This document shows positions 42,890-52,762 of a DNA stretch of 64,000 nt, piece by piece (position 1 is the first letter of the stretch; the number at the start of each line of letters is the position of its first letter). The notes beneath the pieces are model-generated. The model had not been told where the DNA came from. It saw only the letters and a program-made list of their open reading frames with translations, and searched no databases. Position numbers and translations under genes: made by a program. Origin of the DNA: Actinomyces oris (GTDB lineage: Bacteria; Actinomycetota; Actinomycetes; Actinomycetales; Actinomycetaceae). The stretch lies in assembly GCF_001553935.1 (NCBI RefSeq), contig NZ_CP014232.1, positions 620,001 to 684,000 on the forward strand, written 5' to 3'.

Positions 42890-43167
42890 GAGCCCATTGT
42901 TTGACAGCGGCTCGCACGGCCTCCGACCGGTTCGTAATCCCCTCATCCGAGGCACGCTTCAGCAATGCGGCAAGATGTTTCTCGTCGAGGCGGACAGTGA
43001 CAGTCGAGGCGGACAGTGAGAACCGTGCCGGACCCCCGCCCGACTGTGGGCCGCCCAGGAGACGGACGAGGCCGCTGCTGAAGGTCGTAACCAGCCTCAG
43101 CTTCGTCAGCCCAGGCCTGGATCTGCTCGTCGCTCACGCGACGTCCGTGGAGAAGGTGCTCACCCAC
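42876..43167 (-). pseudogene. Ribbon-helix-helix antitoxin gene broken by a tandem duplication
   Basis: The first frame reads RRVSDEQIQAWADEAEAGYD and GSGTVLTVRLD, then goes out of phase. The second frame continues VTVRLDEKHLAALLKRASDE and GITNRSEAVRAAVKQWAHAA to the stop, a C-terminal CopG/Arc-like helix. The cause is visible: a 17-bp sequence occurs twice (42984-43000 and 43003-43019), a 19-bp tandem duplication that shifts the frame by one. Confidence 0.75.
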
Positions 43168-43642
43168 GGCAATATCGTGTACGAAACTCGGTCACAGGGT
43201 CTTCCCCCTGTCGCAATATTCGACGACCTGACACCGCACTGAATGAGACGAAGAACCCGCCCCCTGACAGCCCGCGGATGCTTCTGAACAGCTACCAGCG
43301 GTCGACCTTCGGTGCCCCGCAGGCGGTGATCTGCTGATCGGCGGACCTGCAGCCGTAGATCAAGAGCAGTTTCGAGATGGAGCCCCTTACTGGCCGCGGG
43401 TCAGGCAGTCCTTCCAACTGGCCTTCCACAACCCGGGCTTCGTGGTGGTTCAGCCCAGCGAGGGCCAGCCGATGGTGGCGTCGTCCTGAGCGGAGCAACG
43501 ACTACGGAGCGGGCAGCTGCCGGCATCCGTGTAATCGTCCGACGACCCCGAAGAGCCGTTCGCGGCAGGTGGTGACCTCTTCCCTCATGTCCATGTCTGA
43601 GGGCTGACTAGCCACCCCGTTCTTGTTGAGACACTGACACCA
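43168..43642. other. Unassigned stretch in the decayed islet
   Basis: 475 bp with no start-plus-family combination on either strand. Short open pieces (for example around 43377-43600) show no recognised motif. Probably leftover sequence of lost genes. Confidence 0.4.
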
Positions 43643-44233
43643 TGACTACTCCCCCGCCGATCCACGCCCCAAGCCCACGCCGCTGTCGGGTGAGGAGGTA
43701 GTGGCTGGAACAGATGCAACGGTCGTGGATTTCTGGCGCTTCGCGCCATCCAATCTTCGGATGAACAATGCCCGCGGTTACCTGGCTGAGTTCCTGGTGG
43801 CGAAGGCGGTCGGTTAGACTGGACTGCGGATCGAGTGGGATCCTTACGATGTTCTGGCGCAGGACAGGACCACGATCGAGGGCAAGACCTCCGCCTATCT
43901 CCAGGCATGGGACCAGTATAAACTGTCAACGATTCAGTTCAAGGGGCTTCGCAGCCGGATCTGGACCACAGAGGGCGGACTGACGCCGACTCCGACCTAC
44001 AACGCTGACGTGTACGTCTTCGCGATCCAGACGGCACGCACCCACGAGGAGTACAACCCCCTACTGGCATCCCAGTGGCGCTTCTACGTCCTTCCCAGGT
44101 AGACGGTAGAGGATCTTGTCCAGGAATCCATCGCCTGGCAACCCTGGAGAAACTTGCCGGCCCCTCAGTTGCGTACGAAGAACTTACTGAAGCCATCAAA
44201 GCAGCAGCCAGACAGCAGCACAAGAGCCCATAA
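43643..44233 (+). pseudogene. Nuclease-like accessory gene, decayed
   Basis: One frame reads VVAGTDATVVDFWRFAPSNL and NARGYLAEFLVAKAVG, a TAG stop at about 43816, then LRIEWDPYDVLAQDRTTIEG, KTSAYLQAWDQYKLSTIQFK and NADVYVFAIQTARTH to another TAG at 44102. A frameshifted tail (ALATLEKLAGPSVAYEELTE) follows. The start ATG is out of phase with this frame. The order Glu...Asp...IEGK followed by YLQAW resembles the PD-(D/E)xK core of restriction endonuclease-like proteins. That fold is an inference. Confidence 0.55.
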
Positions 44234-44609
44234 AGCACATGGATAAAAAGATAACTACATGGTGTCGACACGTACTCATTCCAGCCCCACCTTATCTGAA
44301 TCCCGCCGATTCCACCGTCGACACTAAATTCCACACCCACAGTCGACTATAAACTACTACATCCCTCACTTGACAGGTCTGCCCGCCGGGCATTCTTAGA
44401 CATCATCGACTCACATTACCCCAGAAGGGAGCCCCCCTTTTCTCCGTCATAGTCGCCTCATAATGAAGCAAAACCCAAAGATTCCGCCAAGAACAGGTCA
44501 CAAACTTACTTGAGGAGATTTAGTCAACAAAACATCCCGAAACTCCCCACTTCAGTATTTCCGGAATACCACCCTACGAATCCTTATCACAGATCATTCG
44601 AAACACTCG
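44234..44609. other. AT-rich non-coding gap
   Basis: 376 bp of clearly lower GC than the core genome, with many stops in all frames. No gene, repeat or hairpin of note. Confidence 0.4.
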
Positions 44610-45688
44610 CTAGCAGCCCCAGAATTGGCGCGACAGCCCACGTCTCACTAATTGGGCCGCAGTCTCATCTAACTCGCCAGTTTCGATCCTCCTCAACCAA
44701 GAGTCGTATGTGGCTGGCGAACCAAATTCATCAATAACCGACTCGGCATAATCAAGCCATTGAATCATGGATTCCCATCGCATTTTCGACACTCCACTCA
44801 AATCAAATACAACCTTTCGAACGTCTTGATAAACTATTCGGATATCCTCGCTTTCAAGCGCAGACCGCATTATTTGCTTATGACAATCTTCCAGATTAAC
44901 TGACTCCTTCTTTAGGAATACTCTCAAGGCATTATCGACGTCGCGATACACTACATTCTTAACCACCCACCCGAGACTCCTTCGCGGCGCATTCCCGACG
45001 AAAGATCTATCGTTCATAATTTTAATGCAGTTTCGAGCAGTTCTCAGTAGTTCTCGAGGATTGCCTAATGACCACACATGGCAAAAGCGAGCAAGCGGAG
45101 GAGGGAACTCGGGAACTCGGGAACGTAAAACCTGCCACGATTCTTCCACATCAAGACAACTCAGTTCAAGAATGAAACTTTGTTCTCAAGTTCCTCGTCA
45201 AGATCATTGAACGCAAGTCTGTGGATTCTTTTTCTGTTGGGAACATAGTTGTAAGATTTGATTCTTCTCAAGGTCGCGACAATAATGTACGCCAACAAAA
45301 CTAAAAGCGTGAATAAGCCGAAGAGAACAACCTTTACTAATTCTGGACGAAAGAGATCCCATGAGCTCCAGTAATCTATCAGGCCTACCCCCGTCAGTGC
45401 CATCGTTCCTATTTCCAAGCAGGCTAAGATAGCAAAAAGGAATCTGAGAAATGTCTTCTTCCTGTGGGCCTTCAATAACGCCTGTTCTTTACTAAGTGAT
45501 TCACGGTATTTCAAAGTGTATGTTTGTAAGAGTTCTTTCAGTGACGCAGATGCTATCGACTTTATACTCTCATGGACATGACCATACGAGACCAGAACTT
45601 CGTTAAGATAACTGTCAACTATATACTGAATGTGTCTCATCAGTTGGCATCGGAAGCTCAATTCCTCACTGGTATCTTGCTCTATCAT
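44610..45688 (-). pseudogene. Broken membrane / P-loop-type gene of foreign composition
   Basis: Two minus-strand pieces probably belong to one gene. The first (45688-45161) has 175 residues with a charged N-terminus and two membrane helices (FLRFLFAILACLEIGTMALT and LVKVVLFGLFTLLVLLAYII), ending ELENKVSFLN. The second (45149-44610) has 179 residues beginning in the middle of a domain. A one-base shift joins them as KVSF..LELSCLDVEESWQVL. The second piece has FCHVWSLGNPRELLRTARNC, which resembles the C-terminal part of KAP-type or similar P-loop NTPases ('GNPRELLR'). No Walker A is present, so the 5' part is missing too. AT-rich. Confidence 0.5.
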
Positions 45689-46197
45689 CTGAAACCTCCA
45701 TACAGTCGGAACTTTGACTTCATGATATCTATTACATATGTCACTATGGCGTCGTCAGCTTCTGTCGCGAAGCATGAGTTTGGGATTTTGAACTGCCGAT
45801 CTAGAATTACTTGGTCTCGACTAGTGTGAGTTCAACTGGTGGTAAAAAGTTTTATCTTCGCGCAAGTTTTGGTAAGCTATGCACTGGATTCCTAGAGTCA
45901 AGACGATGCATTTGGGGAAAGTTGTGCGTGCAGATTTGGAAATATGATATGAGTCGTCTACAGCCCCTGGATTGCTGGAAGGCCCGAGCGCCGTGCCACC
46001 CACAAGCTATCTGCGACACCATTGAGCTACGGGTTGGTAGAGATTGGAGCATCTGCTTTGGCGGTGATCAGCTATTCCTTTTCCCCACGGTCTTAGTCTG
46101 AGATCGAATATTCAGAGGGATTGTTCACAGAGTGCAGGAAGAATCACTGCTGAATAGCGAGGTGGACGTGCTTTTGAGGAGAACTATCGATACCTCC
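45689..46197. other. AT-rich gap without a recognised gene
   Basis: 509 bp. A short minus-strand segment near 46025 reads GTAGCTCAATGGT, like the D-arm of a tRNA, but the rest does not fold as one. No credible coding region. Confidence 0.4.
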
Positions 46198-46926
46198 TCA
46201 AAACCCAAAGCTTTTAAGCACTGATACAGTTGCCCCCATAAGCGATGCTCCTGTTTTCATAATTTCAGAGACCTTCGTCACTACCTTACCCAGGTCTCCT
46301 CCCATAGTATCCGGGGATACACCGTTACGGATTTCTTTTTCAAGAAAGTCGGCAGTGGCTCGAATTTGCGCCTTATCAATTCCTGTCAGGCTATTTTCGT
46401 CCTCCCGGAGAGCTTCCACCAGCTTAAGAATATCAGAGGCAGTCAAGCTATTTTCGTTCGTTACCTCACTACCGTTATTCTGCCACCCCCCAACGTTAAT
46501 ATTTCCACCTACAGCATTACCATCCCCAAGGATTCCTATATTAGTCACAGTCGACCCCTCTCTCATTTTTAACTCCCAAGATTTTGGCGTTAGTGCCAGT
46601 GTTCTAGGTGGGACATTCAACATAATCGAAATCATCCTCCAATCGTCGGGAGGCTCCACCACCCCTTTTCCGGACATCCACCTACATAAATATACCCACT
46701 CTCTGTCGCTGATATTAAAATCACGCCAGTACGCATCCTCTATAGGTACCTGCTTACCCGCATTGGCAGCATGTTCAAATATGTCGTTGACAACCAGAAT
46801 TGAGTATTTTTTACAATCCTCCTCGGAAAGACGGCGGACATCAATATAGTTCCACCTACAGAACACAAATATAATCACTCCGATAAGGATGACCATATTA
46901 AGAATAGCGCACACGCTTTGCCCCAT
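46198..46926 (-). CDS. Hypothetical membrane-anchored protein
   Basis: 242 residues, AT-rich, family not recognised. An N-terminal membrane helix (VCAILNMVILIGVIIFVFCRW) is followed by a helical domain (about 30-110: DIFEHAANAGKQVPIEDAYW, WVYLCRWMSGKGVVEPP). Then comes a polar turn with GDGNAVGGNINVGG, and a C-terminal helical part ending GASLMGATVSVLKSFGF. The GDGN..GGN turn occurs in several uncharacterised phage-defence-like or NACHT-associated proteins. It is intact, unlike its neighbours, and borders the conserved ychF gene. Confidence 0.55.
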   Translation of the reverse strand: MGQSVCAILNMVILIGVIIFVFCRWNYIDVRRLSEEDCKKYSILVVNDIFEHAANAGKQVPIEDAYWRDFNISDREWVYLCRWMSGKGVVEPPDDWRMISIMLNVPPRTLALTPKSWELKMREGSTVTNIGILGDGNAVGGNINVGGWQNNGSEVTNENSLTASDILKLVEALREDENSLTGIDKAQIRATADFLEKEIRNGVSPDTMGGDLGKVVTKVSEIMKTGASLMGATVSVLKSFGF

Positions 46927-47009
46927 CGCAGTATATTACCTAGGTTATGATAAAAATGCCGCGAGTTTTCTCCACATCTTAAAGTTGGCTATTCTTTAAC
47001 CTCAAAGAG

Positions 47010-48095
47010 TCACACATTAAACCTAAACTCGACCACGTCCCCATCTGCCATGACGTAGTCCTTTCCTTCCATGCGCACTCGGCCGTGAGCGCGGGCTTCG
47101 GCAACGCTGCCGTACTGGACCAGGTCATCGTAACTCACGATTTCGGCCTTGATAAAGCCTCGCTCGAAGTCCGTGTGAATAACACCGGCCGCCTGGGGCG
47201 CTGTCGCGCCCTTGCGGATCGTCCACGCGCGGGACTCCTTCTCCCCCGCCGTCAGGTACGTCTGCAGCCCCAGGGTGTCGAAGCCAACCCGGGCCAGCTT
47301 GTCCAGGCCGGACTCCTCCTGCCCGTTGTCGTGCAGCATCTCCGCCGCCTCCTCGGGCTCCAGCTCCACGAGCTCGGCCTCGAACTGGGCGTCCAGGAAG
47401 ATCGCCTCCGCCGGCGCCACCAACTCGCGCAGCTCGGCCTGGCGGGCCTCGTCGCTCATCCCGGCGTCGTCCATGTTGAACACATAGATGAACGGCTTGG
47501 TGGTCATGAGCTGGAAGGTCTTGAGCACCTCCGCGTCGATCCCAGCCGCCTCGGCCCCGGCGGACAGCAGCGTCCCCTCCTCCAGGACCTTGAGGGCCGC
47601 CTGCGCCGTCTCCCGCACCACCGGCTCCGTCTTCTTGCCCCGCACCTCCTTCTCCAGGCGCGGGATCGCCTTCTCCAGGGTCTGCATGTCCGCCAGCACC
47701 AGCTCAGTGCTGATCGTCTCGATGTCCCCGGCCGGCTCCACCTTCCCATCCACGTGGACCACGTCCGGGTCCTCGAAGGCGCGCGTCACCATGCAGATGG
47801 CGTCCGCCTCGCGGATGTTGGCCAGAAACTGGTTGCCCAGCCCCTCGCCCTCGCTGGCGCCGCGCACGATCCCGGCGATGTCCACGAAGGAGACCGTCGC
47901 CGGCACCACCCTCGCGGAGTGGAACAGCTCGGCGAGCTTGTCCAGGCGCGCGTCCGGCAGGGGCACAACCCCCACGTTCGGCTCAATGGTCGCGAACGGG
48001 TAGTTGGCGGCCAGGACGGTCGCGCGGGTCAGAGCATTGAACAGGGTGGACTTGCCGACGTTGGGCAGTCCGACGATTCCGATGGTAAGTGCCAC
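47010..48095 (-). CDS. ychF: Redox-regulated ATPase YchF (Obg family)
   Basis: Ribosome-associated P-loop ATPase. The chosen GTG start gives 361 residues, as in the family, beginning ALTIGIVGLPNVGKSTLFNA (Walker A). NYPFATIEPNVGVV is the switch region, followed by FVDIAGIVRGASEGEGLGNQ. NMDD replaces the NKxD of GTPases, as in YchF. The C-terminal TGS domain ends with the block GYVMADGDVVEFRFNV-like tail (KDYVMADGDVVEFRFNV). Confidence 0.95.
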   Translation of the reverse strand: MALTIGIVGLPNVGKSTLFNALTRATVLAANYPFATIEPNVGVVPLPDARLDKLAELFHSARVVPATVSFVDIAGIVRGASEGEGLGNQFLANIREADAICMVTRAFEDPDVVHVDGKVEPAGDIETISTELVLADMQTLEKAIPRLEKEVRGKKTEPVVRETAQAALKVLEEGTLLSAGAEAAGIDAEVLKTFQLMTTKPFIYVFNMDDAGMSDEARQAELRELVAPAEAIFLDAQFEAELVELEPEEAAEMLHDNGQEESGLDKLARVGFDTLGLQTYLTAGEKESRAWTIRKGATAPQAAGVIHTDFERGFIKAEIVSYDDLVQYGSVAEARAHGRVRMEGKDYVMADGDVVEFRFNV

Positions 48096-48176
48096 GCAGC
48101 AGAGTTTAGACGGCCCCTGTGACACTGTCCGCCCCGACGGCGCCCCCGGGCCGGGTCACGCCGTCGGCCGCCCCAC

Positions 48177-49802
48177 TCACTTCCCGGGGAGCTCGTTCGT
48201 CCGGACCGATGCCCACAGATCACCCCACGAGGTGTAGAAGCCCCCACTGGCATTGGCCCCGATCCCCACCGTCACCGCAACCAGGCCCGCCGTCACCACG
48301 ATCACCAGGGCGCGCCCCAGGATCGCGCCGCCCAGCCGCACCGCCGACCGCCTGCCGCCGTCACGCCGTCGGCCCCAGCGGGGCGACCAGAACAAGACGA
48401 CGCCCAGCGCCCCCAGCGAGACGACCACGGCCAGGATCATCGTGCCCAGACCGTTGATCTCGAAGGGCTTGGCACGCACCGAGGAGACCGACTTCGCCGC
48501 GCGCTGGTCCTTGGACGTCTCCGACAGGGGCTTCACGCCATCGGTGGTGGCCTTGGCCCTCGTATCGCCCTGAGGCGCAGGAAGGCCGGCCGCCGTGAAC
48601 ACGGCCGGGTCCGAGCCCCACCACGTCAGCAGTGACGGGAAATGGCCGCTCCACAGGGTCCAGGAATGCCCGCCGGTACTCGGGGTATCAACCGTCACCG
48701 AGTCCGGTTTCCGCACCACCTCATCCATGCTCCAGGCGGTTCGGGCCGTGCCGTAGGGGTCGTCCTGGGCCCCCAGGACGTAGAAGCGCATGCCGTCGGG
48801 CTTGCGCTTTCCCAGCATGGTGGACAGCCCGTTCTGCGCCTGGAGCTCCCGGCCGCTGTGCGCCAGCGAGCCCTCACCGGGCAGGTCGTAGGAGGACATG
48901 ACGCCCACCGCGCCGAAGCGCTGCGGGACGTCGTAGGCGGTCCGTGCCGCGCAGTAGGCGCCCGCCGAGATCCCCATGATCATCCAGCCGGCCCGCTGCG
49001 TGGTGACGTTGGGGAAGGTCGCCTGGATCATGCGGGGAATCTCCTCCGCGGTCCAGGTCCCCACAGGCGGGCGGCCGTTGATGTTGACGCAGTCGGGCTG
49101 GCTGGCGCCGTCCGCGTTGAGCGAGGGGAAGACCAGGATCGACGGCGGGATACGGCCGGCGTCGATCGCCTCCTTAAGCCGCTGGGGTGAGGCGATGCCC
49201 GTCACCAGGGACTGCGGGTCGCCGACCCAGCCGTGCAGGCCCACCAGGACGTTGTAGGTGCGGCCGTCATCGGGCCGGTAGCCCGCCGGCAGGACGACGC
49301 GCACCGGCAGGGTGATGCCGCTGACCGGGCCGGTCCAGGTGGCCTCCTGCGAGCCGTCGCCGACGTCGTGGAAGGATGCCTTCCAGGCCGAGGCCGGGGC
49401 GGTACCGAAAGCGGAGGACTTCGGCGGGGACTCGATGCGCGAGTTGGCCTGGGTGCGAGGGGCGGCGGCCTTGGCGAGGTCGCCGACGGTGCGCACGTAA
49501 TGCATGGGCCGGTTGATGAGCAGGCCCCCAAGCACCACAACGAGCAGTACCGGCACGCCCACCATGACGGTGCGCGCCGTATAGCGGCCGATGCCCCGCA
49601 GCACCGTGCGCAACGCGGGGCGGGTGAGTCGGGTGGGCTCGTCTGCGCTGGAGGCGCCCGCGGCGGCCGGAACAGTTCGCGGCAGGAGGACTGCCGCGAC
49701 GACGGTAGTCACAACGGCAAGGACCAGCACGACCGCGATCGTTCTCAGGCTGGTCAGCGGGATGCTGCGCAAGAGGCTCACGTCCGACAAGCATGGCACC
49801 AC
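48177..49802 (-). CDS. Membrane-linked esterase (antigen 85 / esterase D-like)
   Basis: 541-residue alpha/beta hydrolase flanked by membrane segments: two near the N-terminus (TIAVVLVLAVVTTVVAAVLL, VGVPVLLVVVLGGLLI) and two in the C-terminal 100 residues. The extracytoplasmic domain has the nucleophile elbow MGISAGAYCAARTAY, an acid candidate in LGAQDDPYG, and the His in TGGHSWTLWSG. Such proteins may act on envelope esters; the substrate is unknown. Initiation at the GTG is uncertain, and a later GTG (VSLLRSIPL) is equally good. Confidence 0.8.
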   Translation of the reverse strand: MVPCLSDVSLLRSIPLTSLRTIAVVLVLAVVTTVVAAVLLPRTVPAAAGASSADEPTRLTRPALRTVLRGIGRYTARTVMVGVPVLLVVVLGGLLINRPMHYVRTVGDLAKAAAPRTQANSRIESPPKSSAFGTAPASAWKASFHDVGDGSQEATWTGPVSGITLPVRVVLPAGYRPDDGRTYNVLVGLHGWVGDPQSLVTGIASPQRLKEAIDAGRIPPSILVFPSLNADGASQPDCVNINGRPPVGTWTAEEIPRMIQATFPNVTTQRAGWMIMGISAGAYCAARTAYDVPQRFGAVGVMSSYDLPGEGSLAHSGRELQAQNGLSTMLGKRKPDGMRFYVLGAQDDPYGTARTAWSMDEVVRKPDSVTVDTPSTGGHSWTLWSGHFPSLLTWWGSDPAVFTAAGLPAPQGDTRAKATTDGVKPLSETSKDQRAAKSVSSVRAKPFEINGLGTMILAVVVSLGALGVVLFWSPRWGRRRDGGRRSAVRLGGAILGRALVIVVTAGLVAVTVGIGANASGGFYTSWGDLWASVRTNELPGK

Positions 49803-50078
49803 CTGCTCAGATACCCATCATCCGTGGGTGGCAGAAGGGCAGTGCTCTTAGTCTCCTCCCCGCTTGTGCGGGCGGGCTCGAGCGGGACGCAGGACTGTTG
49901 CCCCAGGTCCGCCCGGTCGGTTGGCACATGCCTTGGGAAAAACGTGCCCGACGACGCCGGAGCAGACCGGGCCGGCAGACCGAGCCGACGGACAGGGAGG
50001 CGGCGGGGCTTCGTGGGGACTGTCCGTGGGGCTTCAGGGCACCGAATAGATGTCACACCCCTGGGGCACCATCGGTTC

Positions 50079-51368
50079 ATGAGCTCCTCAGCGGTCCTGC
50101 TTCCCATCCTGCTGCTCCTCGTCGGCCTGGTGATCGGGGTGGTCATCGGCTACCTCGGCGCGCTCGCCCGGCGCACCACCGCGCACCAGTCGGCCGGCGA
50201 GCAGGTGGCCGAGCTGCGGGCGCAGGCCGCCCAGTGGCAAGCCCGGGCCGAGGAGCTGTCCTCACGCACCCAGGTGGCCGAGGAGCGCGCCGAGCGGGAC
50301 GGCTCCGTGCTTCGGGCGCTCGCACCCGTGCGCAGCCAGCTGGAGCAGGTGGGGGCCCGGGTGGAGTCCTTGGAGAAGCAGCGGGCGGAGCAGCACGCGG
50401 CCCTGGCCGAGCAGCTGAGGGCCACCGCCCTGCGCGAACAGGACCTGGCCCGCTCCACGGCATCCTTGGAGGGGGCGCTGCGCTCACGCTCGGCGCGCGG
50501 CATGTGGGGTGAGGTCGAGTTGGCCCGGGTCCTGGAGGCTTCCGGGATGATGCGGCACGTGGACTTCTCCGAGCAGCGCACCATCGGGGCGCTGGTCCAG
50601 CGGCGCGGCAGGCCGGCGGGCACACCGGGCTCAGCGGGCACGGTGGGCGCGGTGGGCTCGGCCGCCGGTGAGGGGGCTGCCGGACGCTCCCGGCCCGACG
50701 TCGTCGTCCACCTGCCCGGAGAGGGCTACCTGGCCGTGGACGCCAAGGCGCCCATGGACTCCTACCTGGCGGCCACCACCGTCCAGGGCACCGGCCCCGA
50801 GGATGAGGAGCGGCGCGGGGAGCTCCTGGAGGCTCATGCCAGGGCGCTGCGCGGGCACGTCGACCAGCTCGCCGCGCGCCGCTACGACCGGGCCCTGGGG
50901 GACTCCCCCGAGCTCGTGGTCCTCTTCGTCCCGGCGGAGGCGGTGCTCTCGGCCGCCCTGGAGGCGGACCCCGCACTCCTGGAGCACGCGCTGGGGCGCG
51001 GCGTCGCCCTGGCCTCACCCGTGTCGCTGCTGACCCTGCTGCGCACCTGCGCCACGGCCTGGGCCCGCACCGCCGTCAACGACGACGCCCGCGAGCTGCT
51101 GGAGCTCGGCCGCACCCTCTACGAGCGGCTAGGGACCGTCGCCGGTCACCTCGACGCCCTCGGTGGGGCATTGCGGCGCAGCGTCACCGCCTACAACAAG
51201 GCGGTCGGCTCCATGGAGAACCGGCTCCTGGTGACCGCCCGCTCCCTGGAGACCCTCGGCGAGCAGGTGGACTCCCCCACGCTCATCAGTGCCGACGCCG
51301 CCCAGGTGCGCAGCTTCACCGCACCCGAGCTCACCACCGACGAGCACCCCGCCCCCACAACGACGTAA
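50079..51368 (+). CDS. rmuC: DNA recombination protein RmuC
   Basis: 429 residues. An N-terminal membrane helix (LLPILLLLVGLVIGVVIGYL) is followed by a coiled coil (about 40-130) and the RmuC nuclease-like domain: GMWGEVELARVLEASGMM, RPDVVVHLPGEGYLAVDAKAPMD (with the D..DxK core), and LLTLLRTCATAWARTAVNDDA. RmuC limits inversions and rearrangements. A small Gly/Ala insertion at about 185-205 is unusual. Divergent from the esterase gene. Confidence 0.93.
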   Translation: MSSSAVLLPILLLLVGLVIGVVIGYLGALARRTTAHQSAGEQVAELRAQAAQWQARAEELSSRTQVAEERAERDGSVLRALAPVRSQLEQVGARVESLEKQRAEQHAALAEQLRATALREQDLARSTASLEGALRSRSARGMWGEVELARVLEASGMMRHVDFSEQRTIGALVQRRGRPAGTPGSAGTVGAVGSAAGEGAAGRSRPDVVVHLPGEGYLAVDAKAPMDSYLAATTVQGTGPEDEERRGELLEAHARALRGHVDQLAARRYDRALGDSPELVVLFVPAEAVLSAALEADPALLEHALGRGVALASPVSLLTLLRTCATAWARTAVNDDARELLELGRTLYERLGTVAGHLDALGGALRRSVTAYNKAVGSMENRLLVTARSLETLGEQVDSPTLISADAAQVRSFTAPELTTDEHPAPTTT

Positions 51369-51527
51369 CGCACACCACATGCTCGGCCCGTGATGATTGA
51401 CGCTTCCATGGCGTCTATCAGACAGCGTTGTCTCCCGTCTCATAACTGGCTGACACGCTGCCAGGACGTTCATACGTCCGGCTGGAGAAAGTCTCCACCT
51501 CATCAGACCTTCTCGGAGGAAGACATC

Positions 51528-51788
51528 ATGCTGCTGTCATTCATCGGAATGATCATCGCCGGCGCCGTGCTCGGCGCCCTCGCCCGCCTCGTCATGCGCG
51601 GCGAGCAGAACATCTCGATCCTGTGGACCATCGTGCTGGGCGCCGTGGGCGCACTCGTCGGGGGTGCGATCGCCAGCGTCTTCGGCGTCGCCCACACCAA
51701 CGGCTTCGACTGGATCCGCTGGGCCCTGTCCCTCGTCGCCGCCATCGTGGCGATCTCCGTCTACCTGGGCGTCACCGGGCGCAAGTAA
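51528..51788 (+). CDS. GlsB/YeaQ/YmgE-family stress membrane protein
   Basis: 86 residues with three membrane helices (LSFIGMIIAGAVLGALARLV, ILWTIVLGAVGALVGGAIAS, WALSLVAAIVAISVYLGV). This family is the membrane partner of Asp23/Gls24 proteins. GGAGGAAGAC precedes the ATG. It stands before the Asp23 operon but has its own terminator. Confidence 0.9.
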   Translation: MLLSFIGMIIAGAVLGALARLVMRGEQNISILWTIVLGAVGALVGGAIASVFGVAHTNGFDWIRWALSLVAAIVAISVYLGVTGRK

Positions 51789-51801
51789 CCCTTCAGCGCC
51801 C

Positions 51802-51857
51802 TGAAGCGGGTTCCGCAGAGGCACTCACCGCCTCCCCGGAACCCGCTTCAATTTTTG
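51802..51857 (+). terminator. Intrinsic terminator after the GlsB-family gene
   Basis: TGAAGCGGGTTCCG and CGGAACCCGCTTCA form a perfect 14-bp stem followed by ATTTTTG. Confidence 0.9.
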
Positions 51858-52073
51858 TGACGCAAGCCATGACGCGAGGTCGTGAGGATTCCCCGGCCAA
51901 CGGCGTCCTACCTACAGCGCGGCAATCATGACGGGCAGCAACACCAGTCAGTCACGTCGGCCACTCACACGAGCCGGCCTGGCAGCCACCAAGGCGCCGT
52001 GACGAACCAGCTGCTGGGCTGCGCACCACATATCCCGTCACCATCCATTCACGGATCAACGAAAGAGGCTCCA

Positions 52074-52550
52074 ATGAGCAACAACGCCATCCCCCAGACC
52101 GGTCAGCAGCGCGAGCGCATCGAGAAGCTCGAGGAGGACAAGACCCCCCGCGGCCCCCTCCAGACCTCGCACGGCGTGACCACCATCGAGGAGAACGTCG
52201 TCGCCAAGATCGCTGGCATGGCTGCTCGTGAGGTGCCCGGCGTCTACGACATGGGCAACGCCGTTCGCCGCGCCTTCAGCGCCGTGACCGACCGCATCCC
52301 CAACGCCCAGACCAACGTCGCCGGCGGGATCAGCGTCCAGAAGGGCGAGACCCAGGCCGCCGTCGAGGTCACCGTGGTCGTTGAGTACGGTGTCTCCATC
52401 GTCGAGGTCTCCAACGCCATCCGCCGCAACATCATCGAGCAGATCGAGGGCACCACCGGCCTGGAGGTCGTCGAGGTCAACATCAACGTCACCGACGTCC
52501 ACCTGCCCGACGACGACTCCGGCAGCTCCGAGGCCGCCGACCTTAAGTGA
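52074..52550 (+). CDS. Asp23/Gls24-family envelope stress protein
   Basis: 158 residues. TSHGVTTIEENVVAKIAGMA, AREVPGVYDMG and VEVTVVVEYGVSIVEVSNAI are the family's typical blocks. It probably forms a membrane-associated layer held by AmaP. GAAAGAGG precedes the ATG. First gene of an eight-gene cluster. Confidence 0.95.
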   Translation: MSNNAIPQTGQQRERIEKLEEDKTPRGPLQTSHGVTTIEENVVAKIAGMAAREVPGVYDMGNAVRRAFSAVTDRIPNAQTNVAGGISVQKGETQAAVEVTVVVEYGVSIVEVSNAIRRNIIEQIEGTTGLEVVEVNINVTDVHLPDDDSGSSEAADLK

Positions 52551-52583
52551 CCCATCCTGACGCCCTGATCTGAGGAGCTCTCA

Positions 52584-52760
52584 ATGAAGACAACGTACCT
52601 GGCCCTCCTGGTGGGCCTGTTCCTTGGCACCATTCTCGCCTTCGGCTCTTTCGCCGACTTCGTCCTGGTGGCCCTATGCGGCGCGGCCGGACTGGGGGTG
52701 GGCCTCTACCTGGAGGGCCGGGTCGATGTCCACAGCATCCTGGATCGGCGAAAGAAGTGA
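52584..52760 (+). CDS. Small membrane protein, DUF2273 type
   Basis: 58 residues: MKTTYLALLVGLFLGTILAF begins a hydrophobic N-terminal half, then two short membrane segments and the end LDRRKK. Such proteins lie in Asp23 clusters. TGAGGAG is five bases upstream; it ends two bases before the next ATG. Its short length makes it easy to overlook. Confidence 0.85.
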   Translation: MKTTYLALLVGLFLGTILAFGSFADFVLVALCGAAGLGVGLYLEGRVDVHSILDRRKK

Positions 52761-52762
52761 CG

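Noticed and set aside
45960..46045. tRNA-like stretch on the minus strand (GTAGCTCAATGGT)
   Set aside because: Only a D-arm-like segment; no acceptor stem, anticodon stem or T-arm can be paired.
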